A DNA stretch of 64,000 nt, from contig OX031065.1 of NCBI GenBank assembly GCA_943736015.1, positions 19,482,427 to 19,546,426 of the forward strand, written 5' to 3'. This document shows positions 36,442-49,608 of the stretch, one piece after another (position 1 is the first letter of the stretch; each line of letters opens with the position of its first letter). The position numbers and the translations under genes are program-made. Source of the DNA: Tridacna crocea (lineage: Eukaryota > Mollusca > Bivalvia > Cardiida > Cardiidae). The notes beneath the pieces were generated by a model. The model searched no databases. It was not told where the DNA came from and saw only the letters and a program-made list of their open reading frames with translations.

Positions 36442-38087
36442 TCAATGTGCAGCATTTATTGTGGGCCCAGTTAGAAAAGCAAATCTAGCTAAGGGCTGGG
36501 GAGGGCGGGGTGCATCGAGGGTTAAAGGGAAGTAACTCTTGCAAGGGGCTTGAAAAGACCAAAACAAGGTCTTCTGGGCCCCTATTTTCTTAAATGTTTG
36601 CCCATATTCAGTGAAATCTGGCATGTGTGGATGGTGCATGCCTGGCAGTTTGCCAAGGACTGCACAGAAGCCTTTAAAGAAGACTTTAAATCCACTTTTA
36701 TGCCGTTTTTTTTTCACTGTTTTGTATTGATAAATTAGCGCGCCACTTAGGAGCGAATTTGAAGCTCTCTGATTGGCTGATGGGCCCAGCTTTGAATTTG
36801 GCTGTTGGTACCCATTCTGATTTCCTTAAAGCTTCTCTGATTGGATCATTTCAGAGAGGGAAGAGATTTGATTGGCTGATGGGAAAGGGGGGGGGGAATA
36901 TCTGTTTATCCTTATTAACCTTTTACCACATAATGCAGCGGCTTTTTAACACCCCGAAGGCTTTTGAAAATAAACTGAGGAAAGGAGAAAATGCAGGTTA
37001 CCAGCATTTTCTCCTTTTCCCACAATGTTTTCTACCCTATCAAAGAAAAAAATTGGATTTTTAGTCATTCTTACATCTTATTTAATCTTTATGGCCTACT
37101 TCTGAATTCTTCAAACAAGAACAAGATTTTTTTATCGGAAAAAGTTTCCCCAACAGCAACCTGTTGCTTCTGAATTTTATATTTCGCGCAGCGGTTAAAC
37201 ATAAAATTGACTTATGACTCGCGTGGTCGTCAAAATCGCTTCAATGTTTTCGTGACCCTGGTAAGAAAACAGGGAAAAATTTTGTTTACCTTTCTTTGAT
37301 TTGTACAACAGGTGTCAGTTGCCTCCGAAAGTGTCGAAGTTGATTTTACGATTTTATGCACAGCACGTAACAGTCAGGTATGGGCGAGATGGTCATCGTA
37401 ACCAAATCAATGGCCCTAGTAAGAGAAAATGAAAAAGAAAAATCCCTACAATTGACTTAAGCAACCATTGTCTTGTCTGCTATAAAATATTTCGTAAGTC
37501 GAATTTTCATGTTTTTGCGGATACGTAAGTGGCACCTGCGAGACAGTAGACAACCTAAATGGGTTTGTTGTCAGGCATAAAAAGATTGGGAAAAAAAAAA
37601 AAGATATTAGAAATTATATAAGTTCCCTCTATTTGACCCATCAAGCAGCAGGTGTCGTCTGCTATGAAATGCTCCGTACGTCGATTTTTCGCGGAGACGT
37701 AAATGGCACCTATGAGACGGTAGACAACGTAAATGGATTTGTCGTCACGGTATAAAGAGAATGGAGAAAGAAATATACATTAAAAATTTAGTTCCTTTTC
37801 TTTGATTTATGCAATAAGAAGCAGTTGATACTGAAAGAGCCTTCAGTCTTTTTTTAGCCACTTGTCGCATTATTTTCTGGGGTTTTCGCATGAGCGTAAC
37901 GGGCACATATGAGACGGTAGTCAACCTAACTGGGTTTCTTGTTGCGGTTTGAAGATATTAGAAAAATTACACTTCAGTTGCCTTTGTTTGATATATGGGT
38001 TTTCAGTGTTTTTTTAGCCATTTGTCACATTAATTTCTGGGGGGGTTTTTACACTGTACATTGATCACTTTGGCTTATTGAAAAGTT
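36442..38087 (+). repeat. Unit 23
   Basis: This unit is 1,646 bp long: mid tract G10, A12, end tract G7T5. It has the tcttgtctgc form (37471) and gaagata (T at 37956), both shared with unit 28. The change gccacttag near 36745 is unique. Confidence 0.95.
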
Positions 38088-39732
38088 TCAATGTGCAGCA
38101 TTTATTGTGGGCCCAGTTAGAAAAGCAAATCTAGCTAAGGGCTGGGGAGGGCGGGGTGCATCGAGGGTTAAAGGGAAGTAACTCTTGCAAGGGGCTTGAA
38201 AAGACCAAAACAAGGTCTTCTGGGCCCCTATTTTCTTAAATGTTTGCCCATATTCAGTGAAATCTGGCATGTGTGGATGGTGCATGCCTGGCAGTTTGCC
38301 AAGGACTGCACAGAAGCCTTTAAAGAAGACTTTAAATCCACTTTTATGCCGTTTTTTTTTCACTGTTTTGTATTGATAAATTAGCGCGCCATTTAGGAGC
38401 GAATTTGAAGCTCTCTGATTGGCTGATGGGCCCAGCTTTGAATTTGGCTGTTGGTACCCATTCTGATTTCCTTAAAGCTTCTCTGATTGGATCATTTCAG
38501 AGAGGGAAGAGATTTGATTGGCTGATGGGAAAGGGGGGGGGGGAATATCTGTTTATCCTTATTAACCTTTTACCACATAATGCAGCGGCTTTTTAACACC
38601 CCGAAGGCTTTTGAAAATAAACTGAGGAAAGGAGAAAATGCAGGTTACCAGCATTTTCTCCTTTTCCCACAATGTTTTCTACCCTATCAAAGAAAAAAAT
38701 TGGATTTTTAGTCATTCTTACATCTTATTTAATCTTTATGGCCTACTTCTGAATTCTTCAAACAAGAACAAGATTTTTTTATCGGAAAAAGTTTCCCCAA
38801 CAGCAACCTGTTGCTTCTGAATTTTATATTTCGCGCAGCGGTTAAACATAAAATTGACTTATGACTCGCGTGGTCGTCAAAATCGCTTCAATGTTTTCGT
38901 GACCCTGGTAAGAAAACAGGGAAAAATTTTGTTTACCTTTCTTTGATTTGTACAACAGGTGTCAGTTGCCTCCGAAAGTGTCGAAGTTGATTTTACGATT
39001 TTATGCACAGCACGTAACAGTCAGGTATGGGCGAGATGGTCATCGTAACCAAATCAATGGCCCTAGTAAGAGAAAATGAAAAAGAAAAATCCCTACAATT
39101 GACTTAAGCAACCATTGTCGTCTGCTATAAAATATTTCGTAAGTCGAATTTTCATGTTTTTGCGGATACGTAAGTGGCACCTGCGAGACAGTAGACAACC
39201 TAAATGGGTTTGTTGTCAGGCATAAAAAGATTGGGAAAAAAAAAAAAGATATTAGAAATTATATAAGTTCCCTCTATTTGACCCATCAAGCAGCAGGTGT
39301 CGTCTGCTATGAAATGCTCCGTACGTCGATTTTTCGCGGAGACGTAAATGGCACCTATGAGACGGTAGACAACGTAAATGGATTTGTCGTCATGGTATAA
39401 AGAGAATGGAGAAAGAAATATACATTAAAAATTTAGTTCCTTTTCTTTGATTTATGCAATAAGAAGCAGTTGATACTGAAAGAGCCTTCAGTCTTTTTTT
39501 AGCCACTTGTCGCATTATTTTCTGGGGTTTTCGCATGAGCGTAACGGGCACATATGAGACGGTAGTCAACCTAACTGGGTTTCTTGTTGCGGTTTGAAGA
39601 GATTAGAAAAATTACACTTCAGTTGCCTTTGTTTGATATATGGGTTTTCAGTGTTTTTTTAGCCATTTGTCACATTAATTTCTGGGGGGGTTTTTACACT
39701 GTACATTGATCACTTTGGCTTATTGAAAAGTT
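38088..39732 (+). repeat. Unit 24
   Basis: This unit is 1,645 bp long: mid tract G11, A12, end tract G7T5. It has cgtcatgg (T at 39393), shared with unit 32. Confidence 0.95.
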
Positions 39733-41375
39733 TCAATGTGCAGCATTTATTGTGGGCCCAGTTAGAAAAGCAAATCTAGCTAAGGGCTGGGGAGGGCGGG
39801 GTGCATCGAGGGTTAAAGGGAAGTAACTCTTGCAAGGGGCTTGAAAAGACCAAAACAAGGTCTTCTGGGCCCCTATTTTCTTAAATGTTTGCCCATATTC
39901 AGTGAATCTGGCATGTGTGGATGGTGCATGCCTGGCAGTTTGCCAAGGACTGCACAGAAGCCTTTAAAGAAGACTTTAAATCCACTTTTATGCCGTTTTT
40001 TTTTCACTGTTTTGTATGATAAATTAGCGCGCCATTTAGGAGCGAATTTGATGCTCTCTGATTGGCTGATGGGCCCCAGCTTTGAATTTGGCTGTTGGTA
40101 CCCATTCTGATTTCCTTAAAGCTTCTCTGATTGGATCATTTCAGAGAGGGAAGAGATTTGATTGCTGATGGGAAAGGGGGGGGGAATATCTGTTTATCCT
40201 TATTAACCTTTTACCACATAATGCAGCGGCTTTTTAACCACCCTGAAGGCTTTTTGAAAATAAACTGAGGAAAGGAGAAAATGCAGGTTACCAGCATTTT
40301 CTCCTTTTCCACAATGTTTTCTACCCTATCAAAGAAAAAATTGGATTTTTAGTCATTCTTACATCTTATTTAATCTTTCTATGGCCTACTTCTGAATTCT
40401 CAAACAAGAACAAGATTTTTTTATCGGAAAAAGTTTCCCCAACAGCAACCTGTTGCTTCTGAATTTTATATTTCGCGCAGCGGTTAAACATAAAATTGAC
40501 TTATGACTCGCGTGGTCGTCAAAATCGCTTCAATGTTTTCGTGACCCTGGTAAGAAAACAGGGAAAAATTTTGGTTTACGCTTTCTTTGATTTGTACAAC
40601 AGGTGTCAGTTGCCTCCGAAAGTGTCGAAGTTGATTTTACGATTTTATGCACAGCACGTAACAGTCAGTATGGGCGAGATGGTCATCGTAACCAAATCAA
40701 TGGCCCTAGTAAGAGAAAATGAAAAAGAAAAATCCCTACAATTGACTTAAGCAACCATTGTCGTCTGCTGATAAAATATTTCATAAGTCGAATTTTCATG
40801 TTTTTGCGGATACGTAAGTGGCACCTGCGAGACAGTAGACAACCTAAATGGGTTTGTTGTCAGGCATAAAAAGATTGGGAAAAAAAAAAAGATATTAGAA
40901 ATTATATAAGTTCCCTCTATTTGACCCATCAAGCAGCAGGTGTCGTCTGCTATGAAATGCTCCGTACGTCGATTTTTCGCGGAGACGTAAATGGCACCTA
41001 TGAGACGGTAGACAACGTAAATGGATTTGTCGTCACGGTATAAAGAGAATGGAGAAAGAAATATACATTAAAAATTTAGTTCCTTTTCTTTGATTTATGC
41101 AATAAGAAGCAGTTGATACTGAAAGAGCCTTCAGTCTTTTTTTAGCCACTTGTCGCATTATTTTCTGGGGTTTTCGCATGAGCGTAACGGGCACATATGA
41201 GACGGTAGTCAACCTAACTGGGTTTCTTGTTGCGGTTTGAAGAGATTAGAAAAATTACACTTCAGTTGCCTTTGTTTGATATATGGGTTTTCAGTGTTTT
41301 TTTAGCCATTTGTCACATTAATTTCTGGGGGGGTTTTTACACTGTACATTGATCACTTTGGCTTATTGAAAAGTT
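39733..41375 (+). repeat. Unit 25 (first error-rich patch)
   Basis: This unit is 1,643 bp long: mid tract G9, A11 (40880-40890), end tract G7T5. From about 39906 to 40790 it carries some seventeen differences, mostly single-base indels, while the rest is clean. Confidence 0.93.
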
Positions 41376-43680
41376 TCAATGTGCAGCATTTATTGTGGGC
41401 CCAGTTAGAAAAGCAAATCTAGCTAAGGGCTGGGGAGGGCGGGGTGCATCGAGGGTTAAAGGGAAGTAACTCTTGCAAGGGGCTTGAAAAGACCAAAACA
41501 AGGTCTTCTGGGCCCCTATTTTCTTAAATGTTTGCCCATATTCAGTGAAATCTGGCATGTGTGGATGGTGCATGCCTGGCAGTTTGCCAAGGACTGCACA
41601 GAAGCCTTTAAAGAAGACTTTAAATCCACTTTTATGCCGTTTTTTTTTCACTGTTTTGTATTGATAAATTAGCGCGCCATTTAGGAGCGAATTTGAAGCT
41701 CTCTGATTGGCTTGATGGGCCCAGCTTTGAATTTGGCTGTTGGTACCCATTCTGATTTCCTTAAAGCTTCTCTGATTGGATCATTTCAGAGAGGGAAGAG
41801 ATTTGATTGGCTGATGGGAAAGGGGGGGGGAATATCTGTTTATCCTTATTAACCTTTTACCCACATAATGCAGCGGCTTTTTAACACCCCGAAGGCTTTT
41901 GAAAATAAACTGAGGAAAGGAGAAATGCAGGTTACCAGCATTTTCTCCTTTTCCCACAATGTTTTCTACCCCTATCAAAGAAAAAAATTGGATTTTTAGT
42001 CATTCTTACATCTTATTTAATCTTTATGGCCTACTTCTGAATTCTTCAAACAAGAACAAGATTTTTTTTTTCGGAAAAAGTTTCCCCAACAGCAACCTGT
42101 TGCTTCTGAATTTTATATTTCGCGCAGCGGTTAAACATAAAATTGACTTATGACTCGCGTGGTCGTCAAAATCGCTTCAATGTTTTCGTGACCCTGGTAA
42201 GAAACAGGGAAAAATTTTGTTTACCTTTCTTTGATTTGTACAACAGGTGTCAGTTGCCTCCGAAAGTGTCGAAGTTGATTTTAACGATTTTATGCACAGC
42301 ACGTAACAGTCAGGTATGGGCGAGATGGTCATCGTAACCAAATCAATGGCCCTAGTAAGAGAAATGAAAAACGAAAAATCCCTACAATTGACTTAAGCAA
42401 CCATTGTCTTGTCTGCTATAAAATATTTCGTAAGTCGAATTTTCATGTTTTTGCGGATACGTAAGTGGCACCTGCGAGACAGTAGACAACCTAAATGGGT
42501 TTGTTTGTCAGGCATAAAAAGATTGGGAAAAAAAAAAAAGATATTAGAAATTATATAAGTTCCCTCTATTTTGACCCATCAAGCAGCAGGTGTCGTCTGC
42601 TATGAAATGCTCCGTACGTCGATTTTTCGCGGAGACGTAAATGGCACCTATGAGACGGTAGACAACGTAAATGGATTTGTCGTCACGGTATAAAGAGAAT
42701 GGAGAAAGAAATATACATTAAAAATTTAGTTCCTTTTCTTTGATTTATGCAATAAGAAGCAGTTGATACTGAAAGAGCCTTCAGTCTTTTTTTAGCCACT
42801 TGTCGCATTATTTTCTGGGGTTTTCGCATGAGCGTAACGGGCACATATGAGACGGTAGTCAACCTAACTGGGTTTCTTGTTGCGGTTTGAAGAGATTAGA
42901 AAAATTACACTTCAGTTGCCTTTGTTTGATATATGGGTTTCAGTGTTTTTTTAGCCATTTGTCACATTAATTTCTGGGGGGGTTTTTACACTGTACATTG
43001 ATCACTTTGGCTTATTGAAAAGTTTCAATGTGCAGCATTTATTGTGGGCCCAGTTAGAAAAGCAAATCTAGCTAAGGGCTTGGGGGAGGGCGGGGTGCAT
43101 CGAGGGTTAAAGGGAAGTAACTCTTGCAAGGGGCTTGAAAAGACCAAAACAAGGTCTTCTGGGCCCCTATTTTCTTAAATGTTTGCCCATATTCAGTGAA
43201 ATCTGGCATGTGTGGATGGTGCATGCCTGGCAGTTTGCCAAGGACTGCACAGAAGCCTTTAAAGAAGACTTTAAATCCACTTTTATGCCGTTTTTTTTTT
43301 CACTGTTTTGTATTGATAAATTAGCGCGCCATTTAGGAGCGAATTTGAAGCTCTCTGATTGGCTGATGGGCCCCAGCTTTGAATTTGGCTGTTGGTACCC
43401 ATTCTGATTTCCTTTAAAGCTTCTCTGATTGGATCATTTCAGAGAGGGAAGAGATTTGATTGGCTGATGGGAAAGGGGGGGGGGGGAATATCTGTTTATC
43501 CTTATTAACCTTTTACCACATAATGCAGCGGCTTTTTAACACCCCGAAGGCTTTGAAAATAAACTGAGGAAAGGAGAAAATGCAGGTTACCAGCATTTTC
43601 TCTTTTCCCACAATGTTTTCTACCCTATCAAAGAAAAAAATTGGATTTTTAGTCATTCTTACATCTTATTTAATTCTTTA
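39900..43680. other. Error-rich stretch, probable assembly or polishing fault
   Basis: Three patches (about 39906-40790, 41712-42575 and 42940-43675) hold roughly three dozen differences from the consensus, nearly all one-base insertions or deletions, many in or beside short homopolymers. The sequence between patches (about 40800-41705 and 42580-42935) matches other units. Elsewhere a unit has zero to three differences. This is the profile of raw long-read sequence left unpolished. The array register and cycle markers (A11 in unit 25, tcttgtctgc in unit 26) carry on through it. Confidence 0.75.
41376..43024 (+). repeat. Unit 26 (second error-rich patch)
   Basis: This unit is 1,649 bp long: mid tract G9, A12, end tract G7T5. 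It has the tcttgtctgc form (42407). About a dozen indel-type differences lie between 41712 and 42575, and a third patch begins near 42940. Confidence 0.93.
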
Positions 43681-44674
43681 TGGCCTACTTCTGAATTCTT
43701 CAAACAAGAACAAGATTTTTTTATCGGAAAAAGTTTCCCCAACAGCAACCTGTTGCTTCTGAATTTTATATTTCGCGCAGCGGTTAAACATAAAATTGAC
43801 TTATGACTCGCGTGGTCGTCAAAATCGCTTCAATGTTTTCGTGACCCTGGTAAGAAAACAGGGAAAAATTTTGTTTACCTTTCTTTGATTTGTACAACAG
43901 GTGTCAGTTGCCTCCGAAAGTGTCGAAGTTGATTTTACGATTTTATGCACAGCACGTAACAGTCAGGTATGGGCGAGATGGTCATCGTAACCAAATCAAT
44001 GGCCCTAGTAAGAGAAAATGAAAAAGAAAAATCCCTACAATTGACTTAAGCAACCATTGTCGTCTGCTATAAAATATTTCGTAAGTCGAATTTTCATGTT
44101 TTTGCGGATACGTAAGTGGCACCTGCGAGACAGTAGACAACCTAAATGGGTTTGTTGTCAGGCATAAAAAGATTGGGAAAAAAAAAAAAGATATTAGAAA
44201 TTATATAAGTTCCCTCTATTTGACCCATCAAGCAGCAGGTGTCGTCTGCTATGAAATGCTCCGTACGTCGATTTTTCGCGGAGACGTAAATGGCACCTAT
44301 GAGACGGTAGACAACGTAAATGGATTTGTCGTCACGGTATAAAGAGAATGGAGAAAGAAATATACATTAAAAATTTAGTTCCTTTTCTTTGATTTATGCA
44401 ATAAGAAGCAGTTGATACTGAAAGAGCCTTCAGTCTTTTTTTAGCCACTTGTCGCATTATTTTCTGGGGTTTTCGCATGAGCGTAACGGGCACATATGAG
44501 ACGGTAGTCAACCTAACTGGGTTTCTTGTTGCGGTTTGAAGAGATTAGAAAAATTACACTTCAGTTGCCTTTGTTTGATATATGGGTTTTCAGTGTTTTT
44601 TTAGCCATTTGTCACATTAATTTCTGGGGGGGTTTTTACACTGTACATTGATCACTTTGGCTTATTGAAAAGTT
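43025..44674 (+). repeat. Unit 27 (third error-rich patch)
   Basis: This unit is 1,650 bp long, the longest: T10, mid tract G12, A12, end tract G7T5. About ten differences end near 43675, after which the sequence is clean again. Confidence 0.93.
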
Positions 44675-46320
44675 TCAATGTGCAGCATTTATTGTGGGCC
44701 CAGTTAGAAAAGCAAATCTAGCTAAGGGCTGGGGAGGGCGGGGTGCATCGAGGGTTAAAGGGAAGTAACTCTTGCAAGGGGCTTGAAAAGACCAAAACAA
44801 GGTCTTCTGGGCCCCTATTTTCTTAAATGTTTGCCCATATTCAGTGAAATCTGGCATGTGTGGATGGTGCATGCCTGGCAGTTTGCCAAGGACTGCACAG
44901 AAGCCTTTAAAGAAGACTTTAAATCCACTTTTATGCCGTTTTTTTTTCACTGTTTTGTATTGATAAATTAGCGCGCCATTTAGGAGCGAATTTGAAGCTC
45001 TCTGATTGGCTGATGGGCCCAGCTTTGAATTTGGCTGTTGGTACCCATTCTGATTTCCTTAAAGCTTCTCTGATTGGATCATTTCAGAGAGGGAAGAGAT
45101 TTGATTGGCTGATGGGAAAGGGGGGGGGGAATATCTGTTTATCCTTATTAACCTTTTACCACATAATGCAGCGGCTTTTTAACACCCCGAAGGCTTTTGA
45201 AAATAAACTGAGGAAAGGAGAAAATGCAGGTTACCAGCATTTTCTCCTTTTCCCACAATGTTTTCTACCCTATCAAAGAAAAAAATTGGATTTTTAGTCA
45301 TTCTTACATCTTATTTAATCTTTATGGCCTACTTCTGAATTCTTCAAACAAGAACAAGATTTTTTTATCGGAAAAAGTTTCCCCAACAGCAACCTGTTGC
45401 TTCTGAATTTTATATTTCGCGCAGCGGTTAAACATAAAATTGACTTATGACTCGCGTGGTCGTCAAAATCGCTTCAATGTTTTCGTGACCCTGGTAAGAA
45501 AACAGGGAAAAATTTTGTTTACCTTTCTTTGATTTGTACAACAGGTGTCAGTTGCCTCCGAAAGTGTCGAAGTTGATTTTACGATTTTATGCACAGCACG
45601 TAACAGTCAGGTATGGGCGAGATGGTCATCGTAACCAAATCAATGGCCCTAGTAAGAGAAAATGAAAAAGAAAAATCCCTACAATTGACTTAAGCAACCA
45701 TTGTCTTGTCTGCTATAAAATATTTCGTAAGTCGAATTTTCATGTTTTTGCGGATACGTAAGTGGCACCTGCGAGACAGTAGACAACCTAAATGGGTTTG
45801 TTGTCAGGCATAAAAAGATTGGGAAAAAAAAAAAAGATATTAGAAATTATATAAGTTCCCTCTATTTGACCCATCAAGCAGCAGGTGTCGTCTGCTATGA
45901 AATGCTCCGTACGTCGATTTTTCGCGGAGACGTAAATGGCACCTATGAGACGGTAGACAACGTAAATGGATTTGTCGTCACGGTATAAAGAGAATGGAGA
46001 AAGAAATATACATTAAAAATTTAGTTCCTTTTCTTTGATTTATGCAATAAGAAGCAGTTGATACTGAAAGAGCCTTCAGTCTTTTTTTAGCCACTTGTCG
46101 CATTATTTTCTGGGGTTTTCGCATGAGCGTAACGGGCACATATGAGACGGTAGTCAACCTAACTGGGTTTCTTGTTGCGGTTTGAAGATATTAGAAAAAT
46201 TACACTTCAGTTGCCTTTGTTTGATATATGGGTTTTCAGTGTTTTTTTAGCCATTTGTCACATTAATTTCTGGGGGGGTTTTTACACTGTACATTGATCA
46301 CTTTGGCTTATTGAAAAGTT
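44675..46320 (+). repeat. Unit 28
   Basis: This unit is 1,646 bp long: mid tract G10, A12, end tract G7T5. It has the tcttgtctgc form (45704) and gaagata (T at 46189), the same pair as unit 23, 8,233 bp away in both cases. Confidence 0.95.
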
Positions 46321-47965
46321 TCAATGTGCAGCATTTATTGTGGGCCCAGTTAGAAAAGCAAATCTAGCTAAGGGCTGGGGAGGGCGGGGTGCATCGAGGG
46401 TTAAAGGGAAGTAACTCTTGCAAGGGGCTTGAAAAGACCAAAACAAGGTCTTCTGGGCCCCTATTTTCTTAAATGTTTGCCCATATTCAGTGAAATCTGG
46501 CATGTGTGGATGGTGCATGCCTGGCAGTTTGCCAAGGACTGCACAGAAGCCTTTAAAGAAGACTTTAAATCCACTTTTATGCCGTTTTTTTTTCACTGTT
46601 TTGTATTGATAAATTAGCGCGCCATTTAGGAGCGAATTTGAAGCTCTCTGATTGGCTGATGGGCCCAGCTTTGAATTTGGCTGTTGGTACCCATTCTGAT
46701 TTCCTTAAAGCTTCTCTGATTGGATCATTTCAGAGAGGGAAGAGATTTGATTGGCTGATGGGAAAGGGGGGGGGGGAATATCTGTTTATCCTTATTAACC
46801 TTTTACCACATAATGCAGCGGCTTTTTAACACCCCGAAGGCTTTTGAAAATAAACTGAGGAAAGGAGAAAATGCAGGTTACCAGCATTTTCTCCTTTTCC
46901 CACAATGTTTTCTACCCTATCAAAGAAAAAAATTGGATTTTTAGTCATTCTTACATCTTATTTAATCTTTATGGCCTACTTCTGAATTCTTCAAACAAGA
47001 ACAAGATTTTTTTATCGGAAAAAGTTTCCCCAACAGCAACCTGTTGCTTCTGAATTTTATATTTCGCGCAGCGGTTAAACATAAAATTGACTTATGACTC
47101 GCGTGGTCGTCAAAATCGCTTCAATGTTTTCGTGACCCTGGTAAGAAAACAGGGAAAAATTTTGTTTACCTTTCTTTGATTTGTACAACAGGTGTCAGTT
47201 GCCTCCGAAAGTGTCGAAGTTGATTTTACGATTTTATGCACAGCACGTAACAGTCAGGTATGGGCGAGATGGTCATCGTAACCAAATCAATGGCCCTAGT
47301 AAGAGAAAATGAAAAAGAAAAATCCCTACAATTGACTTAAGCAACCATTGTCGTCTGCTATAAAATATTTCGTAAGTCGAATTTTCATGTTTTTGCGGAT
47401 ACGTAAGTGGCACCTGCGAGACAGTAGACAACCTAAATGGGTTTGTTGTCAGGCATAAAAAGATTGGGAAAAAAAAAAAAGATATTAGAAATTATATAAG
47501 TTCCCTCTATTTGACCCATCAAGCAGCAGGTGTCGTCTGCTATGAAATGCTCCGTACATCGATTTTTCGCGGAGACGTAAATGGCACCTATGAGACGGTA
47601 GACAACGTAAATGGATTTGTCGTCACGGTATAAAGAGAATGGAGAAAGAAATATACATTAAAAATTTAGTTCCTTTTCTTTGATTTATGCAATAAGAAGC
47701 AGTTGATACTGAAAGAGCCTTCAGTCTTTTTTTAGCCACTTGTCGCATTATTTTCTGGGGTTTTCGCATGAGCGTAACGGGCACATATGAGACGGTAGTC
47801 AACCTAACTGGGTTTCTTGTTGCGGTTTGAAGAGATTAGAAAAATTACACTTCAGTTGCCTTTGTTTGATATATGGGTTTTCAGTGTTTTTTTAGCCATT
47901 TGTCACATTAATTTCTGGGGGGGTTTTTACACTGTACATTGATCACTTTGGCTTATTGAAAAGTT
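46321..47965 (+). repeat. Unit 29
   Basis: This unit is 1,645 bp long: mid tract G11, A12, end tract G7T5. It has gtacatcg (A at 47558), shared with unit 33. Both units directly precede an A11 unit. Confidence 0.95.
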
Positions 47966-49608
47966 TCAATGTGCAGCATTTATTGTGGGCCCAGTTAGAA
48001 AAGCAAATCTAGCTAAGGGCTGGGGAGGGCGGGGTGCATCGAGGGTTAAAGGGAAGTAACTCTTGCAAGGGGCTTGAAAAGACCAAAACAAGGTCTTCTG
48101 GGCCCCTATTTTCTTAAATGTTTGCCCATATTCAGTGAAATCTGGCATGTGTGGATGGTGCATGCCTGGCAGTTTGCCAAGGACTGCACAGAAGCCTTTA
48201 AAGAAGACTTTAAATCCACTTTTATGCCGTTTTTTTTTCACTGTTTTGTATTGATAAATTAGCGCGCCATTTAGGAGCGAATTTGAAGCTCTCTGATTGG
48301 CTGATGGGCCCAGCTTTGAATTTGGCTGTTGGTACCCATTCTGATTTCCTTAAAGCTTCTCTGATTGGATCATTTCAGAGAGGGAAGAGATTTGATTGGC
48401 TGATGGGAAAGGGGGGGGGGAATATCTGTTTATCCTTATTAACCTTTTACCACATAATGCAGCGGCTTTTTAACACCCCGAAGGCTTTTGAAAATAAACT
48501 GAGGAAAGGAGAAAATGCAGGTTACCAGCATTTTCTCCTTTTCCCACAATGTTTTCTACCCTATCAAAGAAAAAAATTGGATTTTTAGTCATTCTTACAT
48601 CTTATTTAATCTTTATGGCCTACTTCTGAATTCTTCAAACAAGAACAAGATTTTTTTATCGGAAAAAGTTTCCCCAACAGCAACCTGTTGCTTCTGAATT
48701 TTATATTTCGCGCAGCGGTTAAACATAAAATTGACTTATGACTCGCGTGGTCGTCAAAATCGCTTCAATGTTTTCGTGACCCTGGTAAGAAAACAGGGAA
48801 AAATTTTGTTTACCTTTCTTTGATTTGTACAACAGGTGTCAGTTGCCTCCGAAAGTGTCGAAGTTGATTTTACGATTTTATGCACAGCACGTAACAGTCA
48901 GGTATGGGCGAGATGGTCATCGTAACCAAATCAATGGCCCTAGTAAGAGAAAATGAAAAAGAAAAATCCCTACAATTGACTTAAGCAACCATTGTCGTCT
49001 GCTATAAAATATTTCGTAAGTCGAATTTTCATGTTTTTGCGGATACGTAAGTGGCACCTGCGAGACAGTAGACAACCTAAATGGGTTTGTTGTCAGGCAT
49101 AAAAAGATTGGGAAAAAAAAAAAGATATTAGAAATTATATAAGTTCCCTCTATTTGACCCATCAAGCAGCAGGTGTCGTCTGCTATGAAATGCTCCGTAC
49201 GTCGATTTTTCGCGGAGACGTAAATGGCACCTATGAGACGGTAGACAACGTAAATGGATTTGTCGTCACGGTATAAAGAGAATGGAGAAAGAAATATACA
49301 TTAAAAATTTAGTTCCTTTTCTTTGATTTATGCAATAAGAAGCAGTTGATACTGAAAGAGCCTTCAGTCTTTTTTTAGCCACTTGTCGCATTATTTTCTG
49401 GGGTTTTCGCATGAGCGTAACGGGCACATATGAGACGGTAGTCAACCTAACTGGGTTTCTTGTTGCGGTTTGAAGAGATTAGAAAAATTACACTTCAGTT
49501 GCCTTTGTTTGATATATGGGTTTTCAGTGTTTTTTTAGCCATTTGTCACATTAATTTCTGGGGGGGTTTTTACACTGTACATTGATCACTTTGGCTTATT
49601 GAAAAGTT
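47966..49608 (+). repeat. Unit 30
   Basis: This unit is 1,643 bp long: mid tract G10, A11 (49113-49123), end tract G7T5. No other change was noted. Confidence 0.95.
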
